From contig NZ_AHCA01000012.1 in the NCBI RefSeq assembly GCF_000238355.1, positions 1-64,000 of the forward strand: DNA of 64,000 nucleotides, read 5' to 3'. The translations under genes and the position numbers were made by a program. This stretch comes from Pseudoalteromonas haloplanktis ATCC 14393. Its GTDB lineage: Bacteria > Pseudomonadota > Gammaproteobacteria > Enterobacterales > Alteromonadaceae. This document shows positions 8,271 through 17,941 of the stretch, in pieces. The notes under the pieces were generated by a model. That model made no database searches. It was not told the origin of the DNA and worked only from the letters and a program-made list of their open reading frames with translations. Each line of letters opens with the position of its first letter. Positions within the stretch are counted from its first letter, which is position 1.

Positions 8271-8280
8271 CTTATCATTA

Positions 8281-10734
8281 TTATTCGTTACGAAGTGCGG
8301 CCATAGGTTTGGCTTTAATTAACAACAAGAGTGGCCTAAAGCAGGCGAACATTGCAATAATCAAAGTGATAAACCATGCCATTAGTTGTAAACGCACGTC
8401 TAAAATTAACCACGAAATAAGCTGCTCTTGTAACACTAAGTAACCCGCTAATACGGTTGCTAGGGCTAGAATAAAACCAATGAGTACAGGGATAACAGCT
8501 TCTTTACTCATGAGTTTAAATAGGCGTGCTTTTTTAGCCCCAAGTGCCATACGAATACCAAATTCATAACGACGCAGGCCTAAGTTATAGCTAAGTACGC
8601 CAAATATACCTATTGCTGCTAATAATAGAGTAAATAATGCCAAGGTACTACACAGTGCAACGGTTAGGTGGCTCATATACAATAAATCATCGTACTCTTG
8701 TTGTAAGTCTCTAAATTGCCATAAGGTTAGGTGACTATTGGCTTTTCTTAATAAACTTAAAACGTGCTTGCTGGTAAGCTCAACACCTTGCTCTGTTTCA
8801 ATAACAAACATATAGCTGCGAGGTTGTGCAGGCCACCATATGTGTCGGCCAAATGATTCGTCGTAGTATTTAGGGTGGTTAAAATCCTCCGTTATGCCGA
8901 CAATTTCAAACATTTTGTCTTCTAACCCTCTGTAGCTTTTACCGATAATATTTGTATAGTCTTGATCGGGTAGTAGCCATTTTGCGACACTGATAGATAC
9001 CAATAGCTCGTTAGTTTCACCGCGAATTGCTTGCTCACTAAAGGTGCGCCCAGCGAGTATTTTTGTACCGACTAAAGCAAAATAATCAGAGCCGACCCAT
9101 TGGCTTGGGAAGAAGATTGAGCTTTTACCTTCAACATCGGTCAAGCTAGTGGCATTTTGCCTTGGTGTCACAGGGCTATGGCCAAGTGCAACATCTTTAA
9201 TGCCTTCGCTATTTTGTAATACTTTTTGATACTGCTTAACTTGTTCATAGCGCTCAGCTATTGTTGCATCATTATTAGTTTGAAATAACTGTGCAAAGTA
9301 CAGGTTTTCAGTGTCGCTACCCAGTGGGCGATTAATGGTGTCGAGCGCTTTGCTAACAATCATAATTGAAAAGCTAACTAATAAAGCGGCCACAAACATT
9401 TGTGTGCCAATTAGTATACGCACAGTACGTCCAGACACTTGCGACACGCCGCCTTTGCCACTGTTTTGCATTTGGCTGTTTAAAGTTTTGTAGTTAACTA
9501 AACGAGCAGTGATCACTGAGAATATATACGCTAAAGCAATACACATAACTACCGCTATCAGCACCAAATTAGTATCAACAGCCAAGCTGTTCACGAGTGG
9601 CAAGCGTCCCTCGGCTAATACTTTAAAGAGCCTAATTCCCCAGATAGATAAAAACAGTGCAATACTGACCGATATGCTCATTAAAATAAGAGATTGCAGC
9701 AATATACTGTTAAATAACGTTTTACGCTTTGCACCCAGTACAGCTTGTAATGCTAATGTTTTATGTTGCGCTAGAGCCCGGGAGAAGAACAAGGTACTGA
9801 CGTTTAGTACGGCAATAACGAGTAGCCCTAACGCACCAGCGAGCATCATTAAACTTAATTGGTCATTATTACCCAGCTCAACCTCGCGATACGGTGTAAC
9901 AACAGGCTTTACATCAGTTATACCGCCATTATTTAGCCACTCAGATTTTATGCTATCAATTTGGGCTTTTAAGTCGGATTTTACTTGCTCGTTAGTGACG
10001 CCAGGTTTTAATACTGCAATTAGTTTTAGGTTTCTAAACGTGTTGGTCCACGGGCTTTGCCAGTTATCATTATGGAAAAACCGACGGTCAGAACTAGTTG
10101 GATACCAAACTTCAACAGAGCCTGCTTTAATCATATAGGGGGGGCTGAAATTAGCCGCTACAACACCTATTATTATATGCCCATTACCTTCATCTTCGCT
10201 GGCTGTTTTTAAGGATTTACCAATTATATCAGGGTCATTATTAAAGTGTTCTTTCCAGAACTTCTCTGAAATGACTACGCTATTATTGGCTTCCTCTATG
10301 GTTCCGCCCTTTTTAAAGCCATGTCCGAGTACAAAGGGAGTATGAAGGAGTTCAAAATATTCACCGCCTACATACAGCACATCCTCTTTAGGTTGTCCGT
10401 CTAAGTTTGAAAAAACATGTTCAGCGGCATTTATCATAAAGGTGCGCTCAAAGCTTTGATTGTTTTTAAGCCAGTGCACCATCGACTGATAACTTTGAAA
10501 GCCAACCGCATCGTAATCGTTATAGGTTAGGCTTTGCTCAACCACCACCATGCGACTTTCATCAAATACATCAAGGGGTTTTAAAAAGTAGCTATTTACT
10601 AGGCTTAGTACTACAAATAACGTCGCGAGCGTGAGCGCCAAGGTGGCTACAACGGCGGTAACAAACCCCGGTGCGTTCATCAGTGATGCCCATGCTAAGC
10701 GTAATTGGCTGCGTGTTTTAGTTAAACGACTCAT
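8281..10734 (-). CDS. FtsX/MacB-type ABC transporter permease
   Basis: The 817-residue permease is made of two FtsX-like halves. The first membrane helix is at about residues 22-46 and is followed by a large periplasmic MacB-PCD-like domain. Three helices lie in the middle (about 285-400), with another helix near 435, a second periplasmic domain, and three C-terminal helices (about 690-810). The final block RYEFGIRMALGAKKARLF is the conserved FtsX-domain signature. Such duplicated permeases are common for export of peptides, lipids or antimicrobials. The gene starts one base after the ATPase stop. The substrate cannot be read from the sequence. Confidence 0.88.
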   Translation of the reverse strand: MSRLTKTRSQLRLAWASLMNAPGFVTAVVATLALTLATLFVVLSLVNSYFLKPLDVFDESRMVVVEQSLTYNDYDAVGFQSYQSMVHWLKNNQSFERTFMINAAEHVFSNLDGQPKEDVLYVGGEYFELLHTPFVLGHGFKKGGTIEEANNSVVISEKFWKEHFNNDPDIIGKSLKTASEDEGNGHIIIGVVAANFSPPYMIKAGSVEVWYPTSSDRRFFHNDNWQSPWTNTFRNLKLIAVLKPGVTNEQVKSDLKAQIDSIKSEWLNNGGITDVKPVVTPYREVELGNNDQLSLMMLAGALGLLVIAVLNVSTLFFSRALAQHKTLALQAVLGAKRKTLFNSILLQSLILMSISVSIALFLSIWGIRLFKVLAEGRLPLVNSLAVDTNLVLIAVVMCIALAYIFSVITARLVNYKTLNSQMQNSGKGGVSQVSGRTVRILIGTQMFVAALLVSFSIMIVSKALDTINRPLGSDTENLYFAQLFQTNNDATIAERYEQVKQYQKVLQNSEGIKDVALGHSPVTPRQNATSLTDVEGKSSIFFPSQWVGSDYFALVGTKILAGRTFSEQAIRGETNELLVSISVAKWLLPDQDYTNIIGKSYRGLEDKMFEIVGITEDFNHPKYYDESFGRHIWWPAQPRSYMFVIETEQGVELTSKHVLSLLRKANSHLTLWQFRDLQQEYDDLLYMSHLTVALCSTLALFTLLLAAIGIFGVLSYNLGLRRYEFGIRMALGAKKARLFKLMSKEAVIPVLIGFILALATVLAGYLVLQEQLISWLILDVRLQLMAWFITLIIAMFACFRPLLLLIKAKPMAALRNE

Positions 10735-10735
10735 G

Positions 10736-11491
10736 CTAAATTACCTCTGCAGTATCAGCGGGTACGGCGCTTGTATTTTCAGTATGCGCATCTTGGCGTG
10801 CTTGCGAATACGAGATGATTTCGCCATCGAGAAGTTTTAGCTGAGTTTTTGCCCGCCCTGCGTAGCGCAAATCATGGGTTACCATACAAATGGTGGTGCC
10901 TTTTTGGTTCAGTGCATCAAGTAAGTCCATCACTGCATCGCCGTTTTTAGAGTCGAGGTTACCGGTTGGCTCATCCACTAATAAAATACTGGGTTTACCG
11001 GCAAGGGCGCGAGCAATGGCAATACGCTGTTGTTGACCACCAGAGAGTTGATTGGGTTTATGTTGAGCGCGGTGCCCCATTTCAACTTCATCAAGCGCGT
11101 GTTTTACTGCACTTTGAATATCGGCTTGGCTCATAGCGGGTTCTCGATAAGTAAGCGGAAGCGCCACGTTATCAAATACCGAGAGTTCATCTATTAAATT
11201 AAATGACTGAAAAATAAAGCCAATGTGTAAATTGCGCAGCTCGGCTTGTTGGTCCATATCAAGGGTTTTAGTATCGACGTTTTTAATTAAATATTGTCCC
11301 TCGGTAGGGCTGTCGAGTAAGCCAAGTAAAGACAGCAGTGTTGATTTACCACAACCCGATGGGCCGCTAATACAAATATAATCACCTTCATTAATAGTCA
11401 GGTCGATGTTTTTTAAAGCATAGGTTTCAACATTTTGGCTGCGATAAACCTTGGCGATGTTCTTTAATGAGATAAGCGTATTGTTGTTCAT
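10736..11491 (-). CDS. ABC transporter ATP-binding protein (LolD/MacB type)
   Basis: This 251-residue ATPase has Walker A GPSGCGKST at 43-51, the Q-loop in FIFQSFN, the signature LSGGQQQR near residue 142, Walker B ILLVDEP, and the switch His in VTHD. These are typical of the MacB/LolD/FtsE group that pairs with FtsX-type permeases. I chose ATG 11491, which overlaps the adaptor stop codon as ATGA and is preceded by AGGAAA; the 14 extra upstream codons overlap the adaptor gene and are unlikely. It powers the permease encoded next. Confidence 0.92.
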   Translation of the reverse strand: MNNNTLISLKNIAKVYRSQNVETYALKNIDLTINEGDYICISGPSGCGKSTLLSLLGLLDSPTEGQYLIKNVDTKTLDMDQQAELRNLHIGFIFQSFNLIDELSVFDNVALPLTYREPAMSQADIQSAVKHALDEVEMGHRAQHKPNQLSGGQQQRIAIARALAGKPSILLVDEPTGNLDSKNGDAVMDLLDALNQKGTTICMVTHDLRYAGRAKTQLKLLDGEIISYSQARQDAHTENTSAVPADTAEVI

Positions 11492-12765
11492 AAACTTTCC
11501 TGTTCGATTTTTATAGTTGCCAAATGCTGCCATTTAGAAAGGTCTGAAATGATCAGCTGTTCGCCCACTGTAGCGCCACTTAAAAGTTGAATTTTATTAT
11601 CACTGAGTGTACCAAATTCAATATCTATCGGGGCGGCTAAATGAGTGTTGGGATTAAGTTTAAAAAGCATCGCTTTTGAATGAGCTTTTGCTTTTTGCGG
11701 TAATTTAATGGTCAGTGCATTAGCAATAATGTCGCTTATAACATGGCCTTCAATGCTTAAGTCGGGGCGAGCATTAGCGGGTAATTCGCCAATAAGGTCG
11801 AGTTCAATCATTACCCGGCCATCACTAACAATAGGGTCAATTCGGGTCACTTTGGCTGCCACTTCACCTTGCTTTGAGTTGCTAAAGGTATTTACGCGAG
11901 CATCCATATTGAGTGCAATTTTTTCAGCGTCACTTTGTTTAATACTGAGCTCTGCTTTGAGGGCGCTATCAGACCCCACTACCGCTAAACGGGTCCCTGG
12001 AGTGAGGTTTTGGCCTAGTTCAACGTTGAGCTCTTGCAGCATGCCATCTATGCCCGCAGTGATTTGCAGGTCATCAAAAGCTTGCTGTTGTACCTTATAA
12101 TTCAACTCAAATTGACGTAATAGTTCTTGTTGGACCTTAATTCTCTGTAAATGCATTTGCGCTAATTGCGCGAGGCGTTTTTGTTCAATCTCAACGCGCT
12201 GTTGTAGCTGTTTTACGGTGAGTAAGCTGCGTTTGTAATCAAGGCTTGAGACAATCCCTTGCTCGATTAATTGACTCTCTGCTTCGCTTTTAAGCTGGGC
12301 GCTTTCAAGCTCACTTTGTAAAAGGGTGAGGTTAGCTTCGCGCTCTAATAGCTGACTTTGTTGATTGATTTTTTGCTCGCTAAAGCTTGCTTGTTGGCGT
12401 GCAAGCTCCAGCCTTGCGACCGATAAACGCTGCGCTTGAAGCGGGTTTACTAAGCTGATAATAACCGTGTCTTTGCTAACACGCGTACCTGGATACACAT
12501 GGATGGCCTCGACCATTGCAACGTCAGTATTGGTTAAATAACGTTGATATTTGGATTTCAATCGGCCAAATCCTTGCACTTTTACAATAAAATCGGCTTG
12601 GCTAACGCTGGCAATCTGTAATTGGCTGGCTGGAATTGTGTGCGGTGAGAACCATTGCACTAAGGCGAAGCTGATAAGCATAGCGCCAATGACGACTAAA
12701 CCAAAAATGAGCTTTTTGGTTGAGACTGTTTTGTTACTACGTTTTAGCGTGCTGTCTATATCCAT
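11488..12765 (-). CDS. HlyD-family periplasmic adaptor protein
   Basis: This is a 425-residue membrane fusion protein. After a charged N-terminus there is one membrane helix (about 18-37), followed by a split lipoyl/barrel-sandwich region and a long Gln/Glu/Leu-rich coiled coil (about 110-225). Beta-barrel segments and a membrane-proximal domain come next. With the ATPase and permease it should form a MacAB-like tripartite export system that would use a TolC-type outer membrane protein encoded elsewhere. It is the first gene of the operon and lies about 28 bases below the predicted sigma-54 start site. No strong ribosome-binding site is visible. Confidence 0.88.
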   Translation of the reverse strand: MDIDSTLKRSNKTVSTKKLIFGLVVIGAMLISFALVQWFSPHTIPASQLQIASVSQADFIVKVQGFGRLKSKYQRYLTNTDVAMVEAIHVYPGTRVSKDTVIISLVNPLQAQRLSVARLELARQQASFSEQKINQQSQLLEREANLTLLQSELESAQLKSEAESQLIEQGIVSSLDYKRSLLTVKQLQQRVEIEQKRLAQLAQMHLQRIKVQQELLRQFELNYKVQQQAFDDLQITAGIDGMLQELNVELGQNLTPGTRLAVVGSDSALKAELSIKQSDAEKIALNMDARVNTFSNSKQGEVAAKVTRIDPIVSDGRVMIELDLIGELPANARPDLSIEGHVISDIIANALTIKLPQKAKAHSKAMLFKLNPNTHLAAPIDIEFGTLSDNKIQLLSGATVGEQLIISDLSKWQHLATIKIEQESL

Positions 12766-12804
12766 GATGTGGTTATTGATTTGTAAAATAGTTATGGAGA
12801 CTAA

Positions 12805-12820
12805 AGCGAGTTACATGCCA
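12805..12820 (-). promoter_or_regulatory. candidate sigma-54 (-24/-12) promoter of the export operon
   Basis: The minus strand reads TGGCATGTAACTCGCT. The GG and GC dinucleotides are exactly 10 bases apart, as sigma-54 requires, and the match to TGGCAC-N5-TTGC is good apart from TCGC for TTGC. It lies 40 bases above the HlyD-family start codon. The operon itself encodes a GAFTDA-type activator. Confidence 0.7.
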
Positions 12821-12871
12821 CATTTAATGCATTGAAAATAAAGTATATTTTCATTTTGTTTTTATTGCGGC

Positions 12872-12887
12872 TTCCCATTAATGGGAA
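12872..12887. promoter_or_regulatory. perfect 16-bp palindrome, candidate activator site
   Basis: TTCCCATTAATGGGAA is a perfect dyad centred about 87 bases upstream of the expected sigma-54 start site, the usual position for a Fis-type activator dimer. The divergent chemoreceptor gene starts 174 bases away on the other side. The rest of 12888-13060 shows nothing I can name. Confidence 0.55.
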
Positions 12888-13060
12888 TATAAGAAGAAAG
12901 CGGGAAAGTAAATCGCATAGTAAAGCGGGTTATTTGTTTAGTAATTCTGTTCATTTTATTTATTTGGAAAAACAACGTTACCAGTCTACCTTTTAACTAC
13001 ACGTTGTATCTCTGGTAATGGGCTGCATGTAATTTTTCTTTAATTGGTTAAGTGGTATTT

Positions 13061-14707
13061 ATGAATAGCTTATTAAATAATTTAAGTTTCCGCGCTAAGT
13101 TTGCTATCCCAGTAGTGGTTGCGCTGGTGATTTTTTCAGTTTTGTCGGGATATGTTTTATATACTTTTCATTCACAACAAAAACTTAATAACTTTATTAG
13201 TTTAGAAGTGAGAACGGTTTTAGATAACTTGGAAGATGGTTATCGTGACTTGTTTCAGGTAAAAACGGCTGGTTTGAGTATGGTGTTGGGTCAGGGGGAT
13301 CTAGAAAACTACCAAGTGCAGAAACAAGAATATGAAGACAATATAGCTCGTGTTGATGCACGTTTATCTAGCCCACTTAATTTAGTGAAATTGGGTTATA
13401 TCAGCAATATCAATAATGACCGTATTAACAATATTAAAGCCGATGTGGTGATCTGGGCAGATCATTACAAGCAGTTATTTGCTGATCAAACATTTGCTGC
13501 GAGCTATTTAGCATCAAATAAACAAGAGATGGAGGTAGTGCTGGGACGTATTAGAAAAAACGTGACAGCAATGCGTGATGAGATCGATGCTAAATTAGCT
13601 GATTCTCTAGTATTTAGTGAACAGCAAGAAGCTACTGCGAGCCGAGTTTTACAGGTTGGTATTATCGTTAGCTTTGTTTTATCGATAGCAGCTACTTGGC
13701 TACTATCTAAAATCATATTATCACCGATGATAAAAATGCAAAGCGCACTCGAAGATATAGCCTCAGGGGAGGGGGATTTAACGCAGCGACTGCAAATTGA
13801 ATCAAACGATGAAATGGGTGCACTTGCGAAATCTTTTAATACCTTTATTAGTAAAATCCATACTACGGTATTGGCTGTGGTGAAATCCTCAGAGCAGGTG
13901 CGTAGTGAAACACAAAACTTACAAAGTATTACAGCCAGCGTGCTAAGCGAAGCGAGCAATCAACAAGTTGAGAGTGAGCAAGTTGCGGCGGCTGTAAATG
14001 AAATGAGTACCACCAGTGACAATGTCAGTCAAAATGCCAATGATGCTGCAGATGCAACGAGTGATGCGAGTAACGACGCGAATGTAGCTAAAGCAACCAT
14101 AGAAGAAACAATTAATTTAATTAATGATCTAGTGGCGGAGATCACCAACTCAAGTAATGTAATAAATACGTTAGAGCAAGATGTAGCTAACATAGCAACC
14201 GTACTGGATGTGATCCGCGGCATTGCTGAACAAACGAATTTACTAGCATTAAATGCTGCCATTGAAGCGGCTCGTGCTGGTGAGCAAGGGCGTGGTTTTG
14301 CCGTGGTAGCCGATGAAGTGCGTTCGTTGGCAAGCCGTACTCAAGAAAGTACGGGCGAAATTAACGATATGATAGAAAAGCTGCAATTAGGCACTAACCA
14401 AGCTGTTACCGCTATGATGTCGAGCACTGCCAGCGGCCAGAAAACCATTGAGCATTCTCATGGTGCGGCACAATCGGTGCAACGGATCAACGATGCCGTT
14501 ACTATTATTAATGACATGAACATGCAGATTGCCACAGCGGCTACTGAGCAAAGTCAAGTAAGTGAAGATGTGAACGTGAATGTACAGCGCATTGCAACCT
14601 CAAGCGCAACAATGTTAGAGCGAGTTGATCATGCTGAGCGCTCTTGCCAAGCACTATCAGAGCAGTGTGTGCAATTGGATCAATTGGTGAGTAACTTTAA
14701 AGTGTAG
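13061..14707 (+). CDS. methyl-accepting chemotaxis protein
   Basis: The protein is a chemoreceptor of 548 residues. It has a first membrane helix at about 13-32, a periplasmic helical ligand domain to about 190, a second helix at about 195-218, a HAMP domain (MIKMQSALEDIASGEGD), and a long cytoplasmic coiled coil. The conserved hairpin tip EQTNLLALNAAIEAARAGE and the following GRGFAVVADEVR are intact, so it should couple to CheA/CheW. ATG 13061 is preferred to GTG 13052 because it begins a normal N-terminus. No C-terminal CheR-binding pentapeptide is visible. The binding-protein gene follows 48 bp downstream. Confidence 0.93.
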   Translation: MNSLLNNLSFRAKFAIPVVVALVIFSVLSGYVLYTFHSQQKLNNFISLEVRTVLDNLEDGYRDLFQVKTAGLSMVLGQGDLENYQVQKQEYEDNIARVDARLSSPLNLVKLGYISNINNDRINNIKADVVIWADHYKQLFADQTFAASYLASNKQEMEVVLGRIRKNVTAMRDEIDAKLADSLVFSEQQEATASRVLQVGIIVSFVLSIAATWLLSKIILSPMIKMQSALEDIASGEGDLTQRLQIESNDEMGALAKSFNTFISKIHTTVLAVVKSSEQVRSETQNLQSITASVLSEASNQQVESEQVAAAVNEMSTTSDNVSQNANDAADATSDASNDANVAKATIEETINLINDLVAEITNSSNVINTLEQDVANIATVLDVIRGIAEQTNLLALNAAIEAARAGEQGRGFAVVADEVRSLASRTQESTGEINDMIEKLQLGTNQAVTAMMSSTASGQKTIEHSHGAAQSVQRINDAVTIINDMNMQIATAATEQSQVSEDVNVNVQRIATSSATMLERVDHAERSCQALSEQCVQLDQLVSNFKV

Positions 14708-14755
14708 TCAAAGTATAAGAACGCACGTTTCAATTTATAGATTGATAGGTAGCCT

Positions 14756-15490
14756 ATGATAAAGCTCGTTGTTTGTTGTTGCTTGTTGGTTAGTTATTCA
14801 TTATTTGCTCAGTGTAATGCGACGCTGAAAATTGCGGTTGTAAACAATTCACCACCTTATAGTTACCTTCAAGGCAGCCAGTATGCAGGAGTCGACGTTG
14901 ATCTAGCCCGCAAAGCATTACACGCTGTGGGAGTGTGCTTTGAGTTTGTAAAAATGCCGAATGTAGAGCGCGCAAAACGGTATTTAGCGGTGGGAAAAGT
15001 GAACATGATGATGGGCATTCAATACACGGACGCATTGAATCGCTCGGCTATTTTCTCATTGAGTTACCGAGATAATGTACAACGGCTGTTTATAAATAAA
15101 GCTGAGTTTTTAAAAAAGCGTACTCTGATTGAGTTACTACAATTGCAACCGTTAATTTTATTCGACACTGGTCAATATGCAGGTCCTGAAATTGATTACC
15201 TCCGCTTAGAACCTTCCTTTAGCGATAACTTTCAAAGTGTAGCAACGATGCCGCAGCGACTGATGATGTTGAGCCGTAACTACGGTGATATAAGCATCGA
15301 AAACGAGTTAGCTGGTCAATACTTTATTCGTGAACAACAATTAACCACTATTATAATGCACCCTTATTTAGTGCATCGTGACCCCGTTTTTTTTATTTTT
15401 AGCCGTAAAAAGCCAATTTTAACACAGGAGCAACGCCAACAGTTTGATCAGTTTTTATTGACTGAAACTGAAAAAACACCACGAAAATAG
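14756..15490 (+). CDS. periplasmic solute-binding protein, family 3-like
   Basis: This 244-residue exported protein has a signal peptide (about 1-22, SLFAQCNA) followed by a family 3 binding-protein fold. The opening LKIAVVNNSPPYSYLQG and the GVDVDLARKAL segment are typical of amino-acid or small-ligand binding domains. No transporter genes are adjacent. The placement 48 bp after a chemoreceptor on the same strand suggests it could present ligand to that receptor. Many Alteromonadales carry such orphan proteins of unknown ligand. Confidence 0.75.
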   Translation: MIKLVVCCCLLVSYSLFAQCNATLKIAVVNNSPPYSYLQGSQYAGVDVDLARKALHAVGVCFEFVKMPNVERAKRYLAVGKVNMMMGIQYTDALNRSAIFSLSYRDNVQRLFINKAEFLKKRTLIELLQLQPLILFDTGQYAGPEIDYLRLEPSFSDNFQSVATMPQRLMMLSRNYGDISIENELAGQYFIREQQLTTIIMHPYLVHRDPVFFIFSRKKPILTQEQRQQFDQFLLTETEKTPRK

Positions 15491-15529
15491 AATAACACTA
15501 ATTATATCAACCTCTTATTGTGTTCATAT

Positions 15530-15550
15530 TGGTCATGGTTTTTATGGTCA
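15530..15550. promoter_or_regulatory. direct repeat TGGTCA, possible regulator site
   Basis: TGGTCA occurs at 15530-15535 and 15545-15550, 15 bases apart, about 145 bp before the porin start. CitB/DpiA-type regulators can bind spaced AT-rich repeats, and the regulator encoded at 21682 is the natural candidate. This is weak evidence from spacing alone. Confidence 0.3.
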
Positions 15551-15692
15551 AAAAGCACGAAACGAACATCAATGAAACTTAACTTCTAAACATTTCGTTA
15601 ATCAAGCGTTAACACTATGCTCGATGTTAGATAGCAGATTGCAGTAGCTCATCTAAACGACAACAAAATTATACACAGGTGTGGAGAAAATA

Positions 15693-16946
15693 ATGAAAGC
15701 AAGTAACACACAATTGGCTTTAGCCATTGCCGCAGCACTAGCAAGTACCTCAGCATTAGCTGCCACTGATACTGAAAAATTACAACAGCAACTGGATGAG
15801 CTACAAAAAGAAGTCGACTCAATGAAAGGCAATAAAGCCTTCAACCTAGAATTTGGTGGCCGTTTACAAGTGGATTATAACCACTTTGATGGTGCTTACA
15901 ACGCCGGCCCTAACCGCTCTGGTGAAGATGCCAGCGACTTTTTTGTACGTCGCGCTCGTTTATATGTTGAAAGTGAGCATGGTGACTGGGATAACAAATT
16001 GCTATTAGATTTTGCAGATAACAGTGGCGAAATCGTGATGGCACGTTTGCGTTACAGTGGTTTTGGTAATGGCTTAAAAGTGCAAGTTGGTAAATTGCGT
16101 GAAGATATCTCGTTAAACGCGTTAACCAGTTCAAAGCATATTGCCACGATTGAGCGTAGCTCACTGGCAGATAACGTATCGCCTTATTTCCAATGGGGTA
16201 CATCGGTATACCAGTATTTTAAAGATAGTGGTTTTCGTTATGCACTAGGTGTTTATAAAAATGAAGCGTTCGGCGCTAATGGTAACAATAATGATGATGG
16301 CTCACTCGCACTGTCACTTACTGGTCGTTTGACGTGGCAAAAAGATCTCGATAATGGTGTTCTTCACTTAGGTAGCTGGTATTCGAAACGTGACATGGGT
16401 GGCCGTGTATTAACCGGCGCACTGGCTCGTGGCGAAGTACGCAGTACCAATACACGCTTACTTAACTATGCGGCTGGTGGTGAATTAGTTCGTTTGAATA
16501 GCTTTGAGCAAATGGGTCTTGAAGCTGCTTACCAAAACAAAGGTTTTAGCGTTGAAGCCGAATACGCAACTCGCGAGTTAGACACATTAGAAGCAAGTTC
16601 AGTTCTTAATGGTGAGCGCTTTGATGCTTACGCTGTCACGGCAAGCTACTTTCTTGATGGTTCGCAAAAAAGCTACTCGAAAGGTAGTGCGGTTTTTTCT
16701 CAACCTAAAGGTATTAAAAATGCGTGGGAATTGGTAGCACGCGTAAGTGGTGCCGATGCCACCAGTGACTTCCAGGGTACTGAAGTAACAACCTATACCG
16801 CAGGTGCAAACTATTACTACTCTTCACAAATTAAGTTTATGGCCAATGTGATCTACTCCGAAGTTGAGGGTCCTGGTGCTGTTGATCTGATTGGCGATGA
16901 AGATGATGGGTTAGGCCTTGCAGCACGTATTCAGTATTTATTTTAG
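15693..16946 (+). CDS. outer membrane porin, phosphate-selective O/P-like
   Basis: The gene encodes a 417-residue exported beta-barrel protein. A signal peptide (about 1-24, ALA before ATDTEKLQQ) is followed by a short coiled-coil trimer stalk (QQQLDELQKEVDSMKG). The barrel has alternating strands and ends in aromatic Phe (IQYLF), the normal signal for BAM insertion. The opening FNLEFGGRLQVDYNHFDGAY is typical of the OprO/OprP/OpdH group. ATG 15693 has GGAG seven bases upstream. The tctC gene begins 12 bp after the stop, so it probably serves as the outer membrane entry for the tricarboxylate, like OpdH in Pseudomonas. Confidence 0.88.
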   Translation: MKASNTQLALAIAAALASTSALAATDTEKLQQQLDELQKEVDSMKGNKAFNLEFGGRLQVDYNHFDGAYNAGPNRSGEDASDFFVRRARLYVESEHGDWDNKLLLDFADNSGEIVMARLRYSGFGNGLKVQVGKLREDISLNALTSSKHIATIERSSLADNVSPYFQWGTSVYQYFKDSGFRYALGVYKNEAFGANGNNNDDGSLALSLTGRLTWQKDLDNGVLHLGSWYSKRDMGGRVLTGALARGEVRSTNTRLLNYAAGGELVRLNSFEQMGLEAAYQNKGFSVEAEYATRELDTLEASSVLNGERFDAYAVTASYFLDGSQKSYSKGSAVFSQPKGIKNAWELVARVSGADATSDFQGTEVTTYTAGANYYYSSQIKFMANVIYSEVEGPGAVDLIGDEDDGLGLAARIQYLF

Positions 16947-16958
16947 GGGTAAGTTTTT

Positions 16959-17930
16959 ATGAAACTATTTAAATCATTTAAAACCACAGTACTGGCGGCA
17001 TCGCTAGTATTAAGCAGCCCATTTGCGATGGCTGATATTCACTTTTTAGTACCAGGTGGTCCGGGTGGTGGTTGGGATACAACAGCGCGTGGCGTTGGTG
17101 AAGGTTTAGTGAAATCGGGCATTGAGGACAATGCTTCATTCCAAAATATGTCTGGCGGCGGCGGTGGCCGTGCAATCGCCTACTTGATTGAGTCTGGTAC
17201 TAAAAAAGGCGATATTTTGATGGTTAACTCAACACCCATCGTGTTGCGTGCATTAACCGGTAAAATTCCTTACAGCTACCGAGATCTAACACCCGTTGCC
17301 AGCATGATTGCCGATTATGGTGCATTCGTGGTACGTAACGATTCACCATATAAAACATGGCAAGATGTGGTTGCCGCCATGAAGGATGACCCAAGCTCTG
17401 TAAAAGTGGCGGGTGGCTCGGCACGTGGCAGCATGGATCATTTAGTTGCAGCACAAGCAGTTAAAGCCGCGGGTATTGATGGTCGTCGCCTTCGCTATAT
17501 CCCTTATGATGCAGGTGGTAAAGCAAAAGCGGGCTTGTTATCGGGCGAAGTTAACCTACTTTCAACGGGTTTAAGTGAAGCGTTAGAAGTGGCCAATGGC
17601 GGCCAAGCACGTATTCTAGCGGTCACATCGGGTGAAGCATTACCGGATTACCCAGAAATTCCAACGCTTAAATCATTAGGTTATGACATGGAGTTTATTA
17701 ACTGGCGTGGCTTTTTTGCCGCACCTAACTTACCTGCTGACAAACTTGCACAATACACCGAGAAGTTACGTAAGTTACAAACGACTCCTGAGTGGGAAGT
17801 TGTGCGTGCACGTAATGGTTGGTTAAACCTATTTCAAGAAAAAGATCAATTTATAAAGTCACTTGAGCAGCAAGAAGCACAGCTTAAAGTTGTTATGGAA
17901 GAACTCGGCTTTATTCGTACGTTACGTTAA
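16959..17930 (+). CDS. tctC: tripartite tricarboxylate transporter substrate-binding protein
   Basis: This is a 323-residue Bug-family periplasmic receptor. A signal peptide (about 1-25, ending FAMA) is followed by IHFLVPGGPGGGWDTTAR, the loop that contacts the ligand carboxylate in this family. The second conserved segment YIPYDAGGKAKAGLLSGEV is also present. It delivers a tricarboxylate such as citrate to the TctAB membrane complex. The gene lies between porin and tctB with gaps of about 12 bp, in one transcription unit. Confidence 0.93.
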   Translation: MKLFKSFKTTVLAASLVLSSPFAMADIHFLVPGGPGGGWDTTARGVGEGLVKSGIEDNASFQNMSGGGGGRAIAYLIESGTKKGDILMVNSTPIVLRALTGKIPYSYRDLTPVASMIADYGAFVVRNDSPYKTWQDVVAAMKDDPSSVKVAGGSARGSMDHLVAAQAVKAAGIDGRRLRYIPYDAGGKAKAGLLSGEVNLLSTGLSEALEVANGGQARILAVTSGEALPDYPEIPTLKSLGYDMEFINWRGFFAAPNLPADKLAQYTEKLRKLQTTPEWEVVRARNGWLNLFQEKDQFIKSLEQQEAQLKVVMEELGFIRTLR

Positions 17931-17941
17931 TCGAGGCTCTG

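Noticed and set aside
9509..10138. 209-codon plus-strand frame inside the permease gene
   Set aside because: It is antisense to a clear FtsX-type permease, with no protein-like motif. It is a shadow frame.
5568..12765. bacteriocin or lantibiotic locus
   Set aside because: Adaptor, ABC and two-component genes would fit, but no precursor peptide, modification enzyme or immunity gene is present nearby.
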